Notes: generated by a model from the letters alone, not told the origin. DNA of 64,000 bases from Anaeromyces robustus (GCA_002104895.1 MCFG01000121.1:77501-141500), one strand, 5' to 3'. Positions 43,173 through 57,935 are shown, counted from the stretch's first letter. A program made the numbers and translations.

Positions 43173-46100
43173 AAATAAGAGAGAAAAAAAAAAGTACGAT
43201 TCATTATATTAAAATGAATAAATAAATAAGAAATTATATAATGATTATATTTTTAATGTATTGTCACTTATTTAAAAATATATCTTACAATTTATTACTA
43301 TATATATAATTATTTTAAACCATTGGTTTATATTTTTTTTTACATTATATCATAACCTTAATTTTTTGAATAATATTAATTAAAAAAAAAATTTTTTTTT
43401 ATTTTTTTACATGATATAAACTTATTATTATTAAATTATTATTATAATATTCAATAAAGATTTATATTTATTATTATTATATTCTAAAATATATTCTAAA
43501 ATATATTATAATATATTGTATTTTTAGAATGAGCACAATAAAAATAAAACTAAAAAAAAAAAAAAAAAAAAAAAAAACATTGTTAAATTAATTATTATTA
43601 ATTTTATAATAAATAAATAATAAATATTTATGATTTATTTATATTTTATTTATTAGAAATATTCTATATTATAATATATTATAATATATTATATTTATTA
43701 ATTTGATGAATTACACATTTTTTTTTCAACGGTTTATATTCATAATAATAATAAAAATAATAAATAATGAATAATAAATAATAAAAGGAATAATGAATAA
43801 TGAATAATAGTAATAAATATGAAAATGATAAAATCATTATTTATTTATTATTTTCTTATTATTATTCAAGGAATAGAAAATAATAAGAAAATAATGAATA
43901 ATGAATAATAATAAATAATAAATAATGAGACTATTATTAAACAATTAAACAATGATGATTCATATTTTATATATAATATTTTTTTAAAAAAAAAAAAAAG
44001 AAAAAAGAAAAACCTATTTCAAAAAAAAAAAAAACCTTTTTTTTTCACAATAATAATAATAAACTTTATACAGTTTTATTATCATACCTTTCATTTTTTA
44101 TATTTTATATTTTATATTTATTTGATTTATAATAATTAATAATAATTAATAATTAATAATAATTTATTTTTTATGCTCTTAAAAAAAAATGTTTTACAAA
44201 AATTAAAAAAAAAAATTCATTGTTATAAAAAAAGATGTACAAAAAAAAATTATAACAATTAATTGATAATTGATATTATCTTTTAATCTTTTCTTTTTTT
44301 ATTATAACATTTTTTACTCTATAATAATTAAATATTATAATAATTTTATATTTTACATTTTACAATTGCATTTTATAAATGACATGACATTGAACACTTT
44401 ATAAAAAATATTAACAATTATTATTATTTATTATTTATTATTAATTATTATGATTATTATTATTATCCATAAGAAAGATCATTATCAATCATTCATTAAC
44501 TTTTAAAAAAATATATATAAATTTTTATATTTAATATTAGTAATAGGAAATGACGGAAAATGTTTTGAAAAATTAGTAATACAATTTTTTTAATTCCAAT
44601 TTTTTAATAATTTTTTAATATTAACTTGATTTTCCATTTTTTATTTTATTTTATTTTATTATTTTATAATTTTGATTTGATTTCTATTACAAAAAGTTTA
44701 AAAACTATAAAATATATTAATAAAAAAAAAAGACTTCCATAAATATATAATTAAATAACAATATATATGAAATACAATATATATTAAAAAAAACATAATA
44801 TATTAAAAAAACATAATATATTAAATAGTATTACTATTAATATTAATAATATATTAATATTACAACAACAACAACAACAACGAAAAAAAAAAATTTCTCA
44901 AATTAATATATATAACAAAAATAAATAATTAAAATAAATAAAACTAAAAAAATGAAATAAAATAAAATTGAAATAAAAAAAAGAACGTTTATTTTAATAG
45001 ATAATATTAATATATTAAGTGATTGAATACTTTATTTTTAATATCTATTGTTATATTAAATTTTTAATTAAATTAATATTATTTAATATAATAACAATAA
45101 TTATCTAATATAAATTTAATATACCGTGGATAGATATTTAATATTATAAATTAAATTCTAATAAGTGATAATATAATTTTAATATATTGTGGATATATAG
45201 TTTTAATATTATTTTTAATAGTATTCATTCATTTATTTATTTTTTAATAACTTTTATCAATATTTTTTTTTAATAAATGTTTTAAATTAAATTTAAAGCT
45301 AGTTTAATTAATATGAAAAAAAATTTCCTAAAGATTTATTATTATTATTTTTTTCACACAAAGTTTAATTAAATATTACAAAGTTTATTATTATTTATTA
45401 TTTATTATAAACATAATACATAATACAATAATATTAAAAAAAAAATTTACATAATAAGAAATAATTTTTTTTTAATTTATTTATTGAAATAGAATAATAT
45501 AATATATTTTATAATATATTATTATAAAAATAAAAAAGAAAAAAGAAAAAAAAAATTTTTTTTTAATTTTTTAACCGTAAAAAAAAAAAAATTCATTTAA
45601 TAAATAAATATAATGATTCTATTTATTATGAATAGATTGTATAATATATTATTTTATACTATTTAATTTTAAATATTATGTTCTATGCATTATTTTATAT
45701 TAAAATGAAAAAAAAACCTCCATTTTAATTTATGTATAATATAATTATAATATAATTATAATATATATTGATAATGAAAATGAAAATGAAATAAAATAAA
45801 ACAAAAAAAAAATAATATATATAATAAAAGAAAAAAATAAATAATTAAATAATAAATAATTAAATAATAAATAATTAAATTTTATTTAATTTTATTTTAT
45901 GATATTCTAATCTATATAGAAATTATATATTAAATAAATAAATAAATAAATGAATAAAAATAAATAAAATAAATAAATAAATAAATAATATACTTTTTTT
46001 TTTTTGGCTAAAAAAAACTAAAAAAAATGAAAACAAAATAAAAAAATGAAAACAAACTAAATAAACTAATACAATATATTATAATATATTATATTATATA

Positions 46101-46703
46101 TAATAATATATAAAATAATATATATTATACCTTTTATATATAATATTTAATAAGATTTATTTTAATTTTCATTTTATTTATTAAAAAAAAGAAAAAAAGA
46201 AAAAAAAAAAGCAAAAGACAAAATAAAATATAATGTTTTTTTAGTTATTATTTCTTTTTTATTTTCATTTATTTTTATTTTTAATTTTATTTTCGTTTTA
46301 ATTATTATTATCATTAAATTCTTTTATTTTTATTTAATAAAAAAAAGGATAAAAAATGACTAAAAAAGAAAAGAAAAAATAAGAATAAAAAGAAAATTTT
46401 TATTTATTATATTATAGTAAAAATTTTTGTGTGCTACTTTAAGCACGTTCAATACTAAATAAATAAATAAAAAATTAAAAAAATTTTTTTTAATATTAAA
46501 AAAGTTGATTTTAATTTTTAATATATTATAAAGTTTTTTTATTTATTAATTATATTATTATTATTAAAAATTTTATTTAGTATGAATTATTTATTAATTA
46601 TTTATTAATTATTTTATTTCATTTCATTTTAACTCTTTTTTTTATTTTTTATTTTATTTTTATTTCCTTTTTTTTTTATTTACCATTTTTATCTTTTCGG
46701 TTT

Positions 46704-46736
46704 TAATTAATTAATTAATTAATTAATTAATTAATT
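46704..46736. repeat. (TTAA)n microsatellite
   Basis: Eight self-complementary TTAA units that can form a cruciform. Confidence 0.9.
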
Positions 46737-47191
46737 GAAAGTAATATTTAAAATATATATTAAAAATCTTTTTTTTTTCCTTTTTGTTTTTTATTATTAG
46801 TATTAGTAAAAAATATTATTTTAATATTTTATAGTATTGATGAAGATTTAAAACCAAATAACATAAAAATAAAATAAAAAATTAAAAAAAACCGAGTAAT
46901 TATTTCTATTATAATACAAATAGATAATTACAATCGATAAGATAATTTATTTATTATCATTATATTATTTATTTATATAAAAATTATTATTATTATTATT
47001 ATTTATAAATAAATAAATTATTATTATTTAAAAAAAAAAAAAAAAAACATGGCTTATGAATTTTTATTATTATTATTTACAATATAATAATAATGTGGGA
47101 AAAAAAAAAAAGAAAAAAAAAAGAAAAATAGAATATGATTGAAAAATAAAAAATAAAAAATTAAAAATAAAAAATAAAAAATAAAATAAAA

Positions 47192-47254
47192 TAATACTTG
47201 ATAATAATAATAATAGTAATAATAGCACAAATATTATTATTATTATCAAGTATT
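47192..47254. repeat. Inverted repeat with about 22-bp arms
   Basis: TAATACTTGATAATAATAAT at the left and its complement ATTATTATTATCAAGTATTA at the right, with a short spacer containing AGCACAAA. The CTTGAT core shows that this is a true inverted copy and not just two AAT runs. Confidence 0.8.
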
Positions 47255-48296
47255 ATTATTATTATTATAATCGGATAATTATATTATAAATATTAATATT
47301 AATAATAATGAACTTATTATTATTCATTATTATTATTTCATTATTATTATTATTGTTATTTTTCTCTCTTTTTTTCTTTTTTTTTCTTTTTTTCTTTTTT
47401 TTTTTTTTATTCTTTTTTCCCTTATGGCTTATCCTAGAAAAAAAAATATTATTTATATTATTTATATTAATTTTTTTTTATTATTATTATTATTTATTAA
47501 TAACAATAAGGGATTAAAAATTGATCTTCAATTTCTTATCAATTACAAAATAAAAATAAAAATAAAAACAATCAAATCATTTTACTTTGGAAGGCATTAC
47601 AAAAATAAATATATATTTTGATTTCTTTATTTTTATTTTTTAATAAAATAAAATAAAAAAAAAATAAAAGAATAAAACTTTTTTTTTTTCTTTCTTTCTT
47701 TCTTTTTCCAATTTGTTTTTCTGTAAATTAATTATTAAAAGTAAATTTAATATTTTTTATATTTTTTAATATTTTTTTTATCACAGAAATTTTATATTAA
47801 AAAAAGTAAATAATCTTTTTTTTTTTTTAATAATTCGTATTTTTAATATTTTTTAATATTTTAATATTTTAATAATTCGTATTTTTCTTTAATATAATAT
47901 TAATAAACTTTAAAAAATAACACATTTTTTTTTTATAATATTTTATTTATAATATTTTATTTATAATATTTCTTTAAAAGTATATTAAATTTAATATTTC
48001 ATATTTTAATATTAATATTTTTATTAAATTACTTTGATACATTTTAATATTTTTATTAATTATTAAAGTTTAAAATAAAAGAAAAAGTTTTTAAATCAAA
48101 TTCTTTTTTGATTTATTTTATCTATTTATTTATTTATTTATTAAATATTATATTAAATATTACTAGTTTATTTATTTATTTACATTTTATTCATTCATTT
48201 ATTTATTTTTTATTATTAAATTAGATTTAAAAATGATCAACATAAAACACAAACTATAAAAAAAATAAAAAAATTCTACACACACAAAAAAAAAAG

Positions 48297-48338
48297 ATTA
48301 ATATTAATATTAATATTAATATTAATATTAATAATTAA
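48297..48338. repeat. (ATTAAT)n array
   Basis: Six to seven units of a self-complementary hexamer. Confidence 0.85.
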
Positions 48339-49354
48339 TGTATCATCATAGAAAATAAAAATTAAAAAAATAAAAAGTCACCACATTTTCATATTTTTTG
48401 TATTTTTATATTAATTGATTAATTGATAAAGGATAATGATGATTTTAATGAGGATATCACAAGTTTATTATTATCTTGGTATTTTTTATTATTATTATAA
48501 ATAAAATAAATAAAATAAATAAAATTTGTTTTAAAAAGGTCGGACCGTTTTTTTTTTTTTTTTCTTGTTTATTTTGTTTATTTATTTTTTATCCCTTGAA
48601 AATAAAGAATGAAAAAAAAAAAGATTCTAAAACAAAATAATAAAAAAAAAGTTATTAAATATTAAATAAAATAAAAATAAAAATGAAAAAAAAAAACAAA
48701 TTAACAAAAATAGAAATAAAATAAAAAAAGATAAAACATTTTAATATTTTAATATTTGAAAAAAAAAAATAAAAGATTGTGACGGCTAAACATTTTTATT
48801 TTAAAAATTGTAACAAATACAACAACAGTAACAGTAACAAATATTAATTAATTAAAAAAAAAAAGAGAGAGAGAAATGTAATTTATCTTTATCGATATTT
48901 TAAATTAAAAAAAGTATAAAAAAAATTTTTTTATACTTAATCTATGCATATACATATATATTAATAAAAAAAAAGATGGTACTTTTTATTTAAAAAAATT
49001 AAAAAGAAAAATAATGAAATCAGTAAAAAAGAATATAAAAAAAAAACAATATAAAAAAAATGATTAATAAAACTTTTATAAAAATAATATATCCTATATA
49101 ATAATATAATAATATTTTATTTTTTTTTTTTTAAGGTTTTAAATATAATATGAAAATAAAAAAAATATTAAAATAATAAATTAAAAATAATTAAAATGGG
49201 AAAAATAAAATAAAAATAAAATATAATAAAAGAAAAAAGTTTAAAATAAAGAAAAGAAAAAAGAAAATCAATGGATAATAAAATTTTTAATATGGATAAT
49301 TTTTAAAATTATTTATTAATCTTATTATTTATTGATTGATTGACTATTATTATT

Positions 49355-49486
<132 letters not shown>

Positions 49487-51671
49487 TTGATTGATTTATT
49501 GATTATTAAATATTTCTTTTTTCTAATTTTATTTTTTCTATTTCATTAAATATTTCCTTAGTTTCATTGAATACTAATTTTTAATAATTTTTAATATATT
49601 TATAATCATTTTTTTAATATTATTTTTTTCTATCATTAAATAAATAAATTTACCGATAAAAATTTTATTTAATTTTATTTAATTTATTATATTATCTTTA
49701 TTTTTTTTATTTATTTTATTTATTTATTCTATTTTTCTTTTTTATCTTTTTTTTTTTTTTTTTTTTTAAAGTTTTGTTTGTTTTTTTTCAATAAAAAATA
49801 AAATTTCTTTTTTTTTTTTTTTTAATTTTTTAATATTTTTTTTAATTTAATAATTTAATATTAAAATATTAAACAAATTTCATTTATAATATTAAAAAAT
49901 ATAGATTAAAATAAATTAAAAATAAGAAAAAATATTAAAAATTAAAAAATAAAAAAAAATGTTTAAAAGATTAAAAATTTTAAATATTATAATTTTACTT
50001 CAATTTTGAAATAGTTTTTTTTTTTATTATTATTATTAATTATTAATTATTTATTAAATATTAAATATTAAATAATATTTTGTTAAGTAAATTTTTTTTT
50101 AATATAGATTATGTAAACTTTTTACATAAAAAAAAGCAAAAAGCAAAAATTAAAATTTTATTATAAAAAAATTATATTTTACTATTTCATAGTTAAAGTC
50201 AACTATTTTGTTTTTCAACTATGAATAAATATTATGTATTATTATTTATTATCTTAATGATAATGTTTAAAAAAAAAATATATATATATAAATATATACA
50301 TAATTTTTTTTATCCTTACTGATTTACCTATTATTGTAAATATTAAAAAAAATATACATGTAACTTTTATAAATTTAATCTAAAAAGCTAAAACAAAAAA
50401 AGATAAATAAAGAATAAAAATAAATAAGAATATATATTTATATGAAATATAAATAAAAACTTAAAACTTTTTTAATAATTATTTTAATATTTAATATTAA
50501 AAAAAAACAAGATATCTAATATATTATAAAAAATTATGACAAATTAATTTATCTTTATTTACTAATATTAAATATAAATAAATAAATATTTATTTATTTA
50601 TTAAGTAAAAAAAAGGAAAAGGAAAAAATAAATAATAAAATAAAATATAACCGATAAATGAAAAAAAATAATAATATAAAAAAAAATAATTATAAATATA
50701 TTTACAAATATTTATATAATTATCAAATAAAAATAAAAATAAAAATTTTTTTTTTAATTTCAAATGAATATTTTTAACTAAAAAAAAAAAATTCAATTTT
50801 AATAAATAATAAATAAATTAAAATTAAATTAAAATTAAATTAAATTTAAATTTATATTTCATAATATAAAATCATGTTTAAAAAATTAAAAATTAAAAAA
50901 AAAAGATTTATATTTTGTTTATTTTATTTTACAAAAGGAAAATTAAAATATTAAAATAAATAATTAATAATTAATAATTAATATTCTATTACACCTTTAT
51001 TAAAAACAAAAAAAAAAGTAAAAAAAATTAAGAAACAAGAAAAATTAAAACAACTAAAATAAAATGAATAAAAAAGGAAAAAAAAATCATATATCCCATC
51101 ATCAATTTATTTTAAATAAATAAATATAAACAAATAAATAAAAATAAATAAATAAATAAAAATAAATAAATAAATAAATAAATAAACTTTTGTTACATTT
51201 AATTTTAAGGGAAATTGAAATATAAGAAAAAAATAAAAAAATAAAATAAAAAGTTTATCTATTCGTTTATTTTAAATACATAAAACGTTTCATATTCCAC
51301 CGTTTATTTTTTTTTTTTTTTTATAACCCATTTTTTTTTAAAGTTTTTTTTTTTTTTTTAATACATAAAAGTTACTTTATTAATTAATGATTAATTATTA
51401 ATTTTATTAAAAATTAATTATATTATATTATATTGTTATATGATTATAATTATTAATTTATAATGTTTTTCCTTTTTTCCTTTTTATATTACATGAACTT
51501 TTTATTAAATTTTTTTTTTAAGATAAAATAAATAATATATATTTTTTTGTTAATTTTTTTGTAATTGTTTTGTTTATTCATTTAATATCTATGGATAAAA
51601 CGGTATCTAATTTAGAATTCATATGGTATTACCAATAATAAATAAATAATTAAATAAATAAATAATCATAA

Positions 51672-51765
51672 GCATTAGATTCCCTTATCTTTTGGGGGAG
51701 GCTTTGGCATTTTATTATTATTAGTAGTAGTATTATTATTATTAATTATTATTATTATATTGTCA
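51672..51765 (-). other. Possible short coding tail ending MPKPPPKDKGI
   Basis: On the minus strand an open stretch reads an Ile/Asn/Thr-rich run, then KMPKPPPKDKGI and a stop. The CCT CCC CCA codons stand out sharply in this A/T-rich DNA. It could be a tiny ORF starting at its ATG near 51708, or the last exon of an unseen gene. No splice partner was found. Confidence 0.25.
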
Positions 51766-53221
51766 TATAATAATTATTCATTTATTCATTATTCATTATT
51801 TAGTAATTCTTACTTAACCTTTTTTTTTTTTTTTTTTAGTATAATTATTATTATTCAATGTCCATATTTCAATTGGAAATGATTTAAAAGATTTTAAACC
51901 TTTTTTTATTACATATATTAATAATTAATTATTCCATTGATTAAATTATATATAATTAATAAATTAAAATTAATTATAATATATAGAAATAAAACAATTA
52001 ATTATAATAAATAAATAATAAAAATTTATTATATTTTATTTCATTTTATTTTATTTTCTTTTAATTCACTTTTCTTCATTTTATTATCTATCTTTTTAAT
52101 ATATATTAACTATTTAATTTTATTTTATTTTTATTTTATTTAATAAAGTTTTTATTCTTTTCTATTATACTTTTTCTTTTTATTAGTTTGTATTCATAAT
52201 ATATTATAAATTTATTAAATATATTTACCCAGATATATTATGATTATTATATAACATATATTATTTTGTATTAAATAATTAAAATTAATATATCTATTAT
52301 TTACATATTATACTTTTTTTTATATCATACACTTAATGCAAATCCTAAATGAAAAATAATAATATAATAATAATAAAAGAATAATAAGAAATTATAAATA
52401 ATAATTTAATTTTTAATATTTTAGTTTAACGGTAGTTTTCCTTTTGTTTTTTAATATTATTATTATTAAAAAATTCTATATTAATATATTATTAATTTAT
52501 TATATTTAATATAATAAAAATATATTAATAATATATTTTAATAATGATAATTTAATACATTCTGAATCAATTAAAACTTTATTTAATAATAAATGAATTT
52601 ATTAAAAAAAATAACCTCATTATTTTTTTATTTTTGTAATAATAAAATGAAAAGTTGTACAAATATTATAGTATCATAAAAAAGGGATACATTATTGAAA
52701 TCATTTCTTTTTTATTTTATTCTTATTTTTTTTATTTTTAATAAAATATATTATAGGAATATCAATGATCAATTTTAATTAAATAAATTAAAAAAATTAA
52801 TTATTATTATTATTATATTGTCAATGATAATTAAAATGATTTTAATCTATATTATATTAAATCATTTTAAAATATTTTAAGTTGTTTTTTTTTAATATAT
52901 ATAATATATATAATATATATAATATATATAATATATTTCCGTAAAAGAAAGTTTTTTTTATTTTTTTTTTTATATAAATTAAAATAAATATAATAAATAA
53001 AAGAATGAAAAATTGTGAGAGAGTGAGACTGAGACTTAAAAAGAAAGAAAAAAAAAATTAATATATATAATAAATATATTAATAATTTTAAAGATTTAAT
53101 ATATTTAATATAAATTAATAAATTAATAAATTAATAATAATAAATTAATAATAATAAAATTTATAGAAATTAAATTAAATAATATTAATAAAAAAAAAAA
53201 AGAAAACGGTATATCTTTTTT

Positions 53222-53252
<31 letters not shown>

Positions 53253-54011
53253 TTAATTTATTAATAATATTTAATATTTAATAATAATACTAATAAATGA
53301 TATTTATTTATTTATTTATATTGTGTAAATTATATTAATATTATTTTTAATATTATTATTTTTATTTATTTTATTAATTCAATTACATCATATTTCATAT
53401 TCTTTTTTTTTTTTTTTTTCTTATTCTATTATTCCTTTTTTAATGAATAAATAAAATAAAATAAAATAAAGCGTAACAAGATAAATCCATATTAAATAGA
53501 ATATTCTTTCTTTTAATTTTTTTTAATCAAATTATTTCCTTTTATAGATAAAATTTTTATTACATGATTGTTTTAAAATAAAAAATGAATAATGAATAAT
53601 GAATAGGTAATATTGTTAAAAATATTGAGTTGAATAAATTTTATTTATTATTTGTTTATATAACATTATTATTATTTATTAATTATTTATTAGTATTATG
53701 TATTAGGTATTATTATTATTAACTATTATTTATTATTATTTATTATTAATTATTATTTCTTATTATTATTATTTAACTATTAGATTAGTATTATTTGTTT
53801 TATCTTTGTTATTTGTACTTTTAAAAAAAAAAATTTAAATTAAATCTAGATTGTCCTATGTTTAATTTTATTTTATGTTATTTAAACTTAACATACATAA
53901 AACATAAAACATTGAAAATATTATAGGAAAAGAAAAAAAAAAGTAAAAAAAATATTAACTAAGGATCATGTCATTTTTTATTTTTTATTTTATGTTATTA
54001 TTCATATTATT

Positions 54012-54061
54012 AAACTCATTAAAAATAATAATTATAATAATAATATATATTTAATGAGTTT
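54012..54061. repeat. Inverted repeat AAACTCATTAAA
   Basis: AAACTCATTAAA at 54012-54023 and TTTAATGAGTTT at 54050-54061 are exact complements around a 26-nt AT spacer. Confidence 0.8.
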
Positions 54062-54538
54062 GAGTTTAATTAAAATAAAATAAAATAAAATATAAGCATC
54101 ATACTAACATAACTTTATATAATAAATCCTTTTTTGTTTTTTGTTTTCTGTTTTCATATTCAATGATTTATTATTGTTATTTTGTTTTTTTTTTTCTTTC
54201 TTTTCTTCTTTTGCTTTATTTTACCTATTAAATTCTTTTCTTTCCTTATAAATTCTATAAATTCTATCTTATTTAACTTTATTTGGTAATTTGATTTTTT
54301 TTTTTATTATTATTTTTTATTATTAAAAATAAATATAAATGAATGAATGATTTAATAAATATATAAATAAATAAATAATAATTAATTAAAAAATCATGAT
54401 TTTTTATAATTAATTATTATTAAATTATAATTAATATTAATAAATAAATATTATATAATAGTAATTTATAATAATATATTTAATAATTTATAATGATTTA
54501 TAATAAAAATTATATTATTTTATATTTATTATTATTTC

Positions 54539-54548
54539 TTTATCTGTT
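54539..54548 (+). repeat. Left copy of 10-bp direct repeat flanking the GC-rich block
   Basis: TTTATCTGTT recurs exactly at 54975-54984, on the other side of the block and directly after its A tail. This is a candidate target-site duplication of a retroposed element. Confidence 0.65.
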
Positions 54549-54974
54549 TCGACCAGTTTCTATCCTGGTTGTTAAGGCGTTTCCTTAGCATACATAAGGC
54601 TTCTGGATCGACACCGCATCTACCCCAAGCACAAGTGGTTTTCTCCTTCACGGGTTTTACACTGTGGCAAGGTAGTGCACAGGTATAGTATTTGAGGCGT
54701 AGCTACTCACGCCTCATTAAATAATATAAGTATATGAGTAGATCTAAGTCTAATAATGTGGGGTGCGGCTCTAAATTATTGGGCGGTTTCCTTGGTGACT
54801 ACTATTCATATGTGGGGCTTGTAGACTGGACCCGTTATTAAGTTAGCGTTAGGGTTTAAGTACAAATGTAAAATATATGAATATACCAAGGGCGTCGACG
54901 CCGAAAAGGTAAGGCAGGGAATTTAATTCCGATACATTCATGTGAAAAATCACATGATAAGTCTATAAAAAAAA
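54549..54974 (+). mobile_element. Candidate SINE or retroposed structured RNA, family unknown
   Basis: The block is far richer in G and C than anything around it. A box A-like motif (TGGTTGTTAAGG, 54566-54577) is followed 27 nt later by a box B-like motif (GGATCGACACC, 54605-54615; consensus GGTTCGANNCC). The body can form many stems: CCTTA/TAAGG (54583-54599), GAGGCGT/ACGCCTC (54694-54715) and a perfect CATGTGA-AAAA-TCACATG hairpin (54939-54956). A long-range helix pairs CCGCA-CCCCA (54614-54627) with TGGGGTGCGG (54759-54768). The 3' end is A8 (54967-54974), and TTTATCTGTT flanks both sides. T runs follow from 54985. The layout of TSD, Pol III-like promoter, structured body, A tail and TSD is that of a SINE. 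A bona fide housekeeping RNA gene is the alternative. Confidence 0.55.
54566..54615 (+). promoter_or_regulatory. Internal Pol III-like promoter (box A-like and box B-like)
   Basis: Box A-like TGGTTGTTAAGG matches the TRGYNNARNNGG pattern except at the central AR pair. Box B-like GGATCGACACC matches GGTTCGANTCC at 8 or 9 of 11 positions. Order and spacing fit a tRNA-type promoter read on the plus strand. Confidence 0.45.
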
Positions 54975-54984
54975 TTTATCTGTT
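54975..54984 (+). repeat. Right copy of the 10-bp direct repeat
   Basis: TTTATCTGTT follows immediately after the A8 tail; see the left copy at 54539-54548. Confidence 0.65.
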
Positions 54985-55874
54985 CTTTTATTTTTTTATT
55001 TTTTTTATTTTTTAATCAGTAATTTTTTTTTTTTTTTTTTTTGAGTACAAAAAAAAAGAACGAAAATAAAAAAAAAGTAAAAAAAAAGCATATGAAATAT
55101 GAAACATATTTATTATTAAATATTATAATAATAAATTATAATAAATAATAAATAATAAATAATAATAATAATAAAAAAGTCTTTTTTTTTTTTTTGTATT
55201 TTGATTTTTTATTTTTATATTTTTATATATTTTTATATTTTCGGTAATAATATATAATTAAATAATTAAATAAATTAATATATTATATATAATATTATAT
55301 ATAATACAAATAATATAAAAAATTATTGTAAAAAATAAAATAAATTATATAATAAAATATAAAATAAATAATAAATATAATAAATAATATATAAAAATAT
55401 ATTAATTAATATTTAATCTTTATATATTTATTATATTTATATTTATTTATTTATTTAATAATTAATAATAATAAATTTTTAATGAAACTATTTTTAATAT
55501 TAATATGTACATTGTAGGAAAAGGTAAAGTATGTAAATGTAATAATTAATAAATAAATTACTAATAATTACTTAACAATTTCATTTATTATATTTAATAA
55601 TAACAAGAAAATAACAAGAAACTATAATAAATTTAAAAAGTTTTTTTTTTTTTTATTTATGATTTTGACAATTTCTTAAAGAATTTTTTAAAGATAAGCT
55701 AATAAAATTAAATAATAAAATAAAATAAAAATTAAAAAATAAATTATTAATTAATGATTTAATTTAATGAAAAATTTTTTTTATTTTAATTTTTTTAATT
55801 TAATAGAATGGAAAAATTTTTAAATCATTTTAATTTTTATTTTATTTTTTAAAAAAATAAAAAAACCAAAAAAA

Positions 55875-55984
55875 ATTATTTTTCTGTAAAAATAAAATAA
55901 AATAAAAAATAACGAAATTTTTTAAAAAAAAAAAAAAATTATTTTTCTGTAAAAATAAAATAAAATAAAAAATAACGAAATTTG
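55875..55984. repeat. Two-copy tandem duplication, about 60 bp
   Basis: TTATTTTTCTGTAAAAATAA, then AATAAAATAAAAAATAACGA and AATTT, occurs twice head to tail with an A-run length change between copies. Confidence 0.85.
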
Positions 55985-57883
55985 TTAAAAAAAAAGTATT
56001 TATTATAAAAATAAATATATTTTGAAAATTAATATTTAAAAAAAATAAATTATTATTATATTATAGAAATAGTCAATACATTAATAATAACATTAATAAT
56101 AATAATAGCACACTAATAATAATGATTTAGAAATAAAAAACAATAGAAATAAAAAAAAATACACCCCATTTTTTTTTAAAAAAGTAAAAAAAAAAAAAGT
56201 AAAAATAAAAAAGGAAAAAAGAAAAAAGAAAAGTGTTTTATTATAAAATTATGTATGATTATTAATGTTTTTATTTTTTTTCTTTAATTATAATTTTTTT
56301 TAATTATATTTTTTTTTTTTTGAAAAACGGTCAATTAAAAAAAAAATTATAACTTTTTATTCGTTCTAATTTCTTTTTTTGTATCTTTTTTTTTTTTTTT
56401 TATTTTCCTTTAATAAATTTAAGTTAATTAAAATAAAATATTTTTCCATTTATAATTTAATTAAGTAAATTTTGTTTTTATTTTTTTTTTTATTATTATT
56501 ATTAATTTATTTAAATGATTTTAAATTATTAATTTGACAAATAAAGTAGTTAAAATTAATGGTTTATGGGTAAAAAATATAAAATATAAAAAAAAATAAA
56601 AAAAAAAAAAAAATAGAAAAAAACTAGAACATTTTTTTGTATCCTTTTTTTTTTATCTTTTTTTATTTTAATTTTTACTTTATTTGTCTATTAAAAAACA
56701 ATATAAAAAATAAAAAAAAAAAAAAAAAGAAATCATTCGATTATTTTAGTTGCCAAATAAAAAAAAATTTTATTATTTTTTATTACATGACATAATAAAA
56801 GATCAAACCATTATTTTTGCATGAAATAATATTAATTATATTTATATATTTATATATTTATATATTTATATATTTATAATTTATATAATTTTTTTTTTAT
56901 TTTTCCTTAAATACTTAATAATAATTAAAAAAATAAAAAAGAAAAAAATAAAAATAATATTAAATCAATTAAAACCATATAATTATAAAACCATTAAAAT
57001 TTCATTTTAAACAGAATAAAGAAAAGATGTTTTTTTTTTTTAATAAATATAACTGTTTTTGTTCTTGTTTTTTTGTTTTTTAATTCCAAAAATTTCTTAA
57101 TATAATATATTAATAATATATATTAATAAAAAGAATAATTAAAATTAAAATTAAAATTAAATATAATAAAAATATATTACATTATATTATATTTATATTT
57201 TATATTGTTTATTGTTTATTGTAATAATGGTAAGAATGGAAAATAAAAAAATTTTTTTTTATTTATTTCTCTTTTATTTTATATTTTATATTTTATTTTA
57301 TTTTATTTTATTTTATTTTATACAATAGAAAAAAAAAACGGCAAGTTTTATTTTTTTTTTATTTTATTTTTTATTTATTATTACTTTTATTTTTTATTTT
57401 TTTTTTTTTTAATTTTTATTTTCTTTTTCTTATTTAAGCCACAGTTACAAAAAATTTTATTAAAAACGCCACATATTATATTATGTTATTTTTTGTGTTG
57501 TGTTTTTTTTTATTAAACTAATTAATAATTATTATATTAATTAATATAATATTATTTTTAATAATTAATAATTAAAATATTTTTTTTTATATAATATGTC
57601 ACTTAATACATATTATTATTATTAATATTAATAAGATAAATTATTTTATTGTTTTTTTTTTATTATATTTTATTATTTTATTATATTATTTTATTTTTTT
57701 AATATGGAAAATAAATAATTAAATCATTAATGAATTGGAAAAAGGAATAATGGAATTCATTATAAATTTAATATAAAATTAATATATACGGATATTTAAC
57801 ATTATTAATTAATTAATTAGATTAATGATTTAATTATTAAATTATTATTTAATAATTATTTAATAATTACAAAAAAAAAAAAA

Positions 57884-57935
<52 letters not shown>

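Noticed and set aside
47308-47621. Short Leu/Phe-rich frames
   Set aside because: T-run and TTA translations without support.
54841-54860. Telomerase RNA template (AAACCCTAAC on the minus strand)
   Set aside because: The telomere-like motif is only about 10 nt, and the A tail, flanking repeats and box A/B motifs point to the plus strand. Fungal telomerase RNAs are also usually much longer.
54549-54974. RNase P, RNase MRP, SRP or U3 RNA
   Set aside because: I looked for the conserved cores of these RNAs on both strands and found no convincing match. An Rfam search would settle it.
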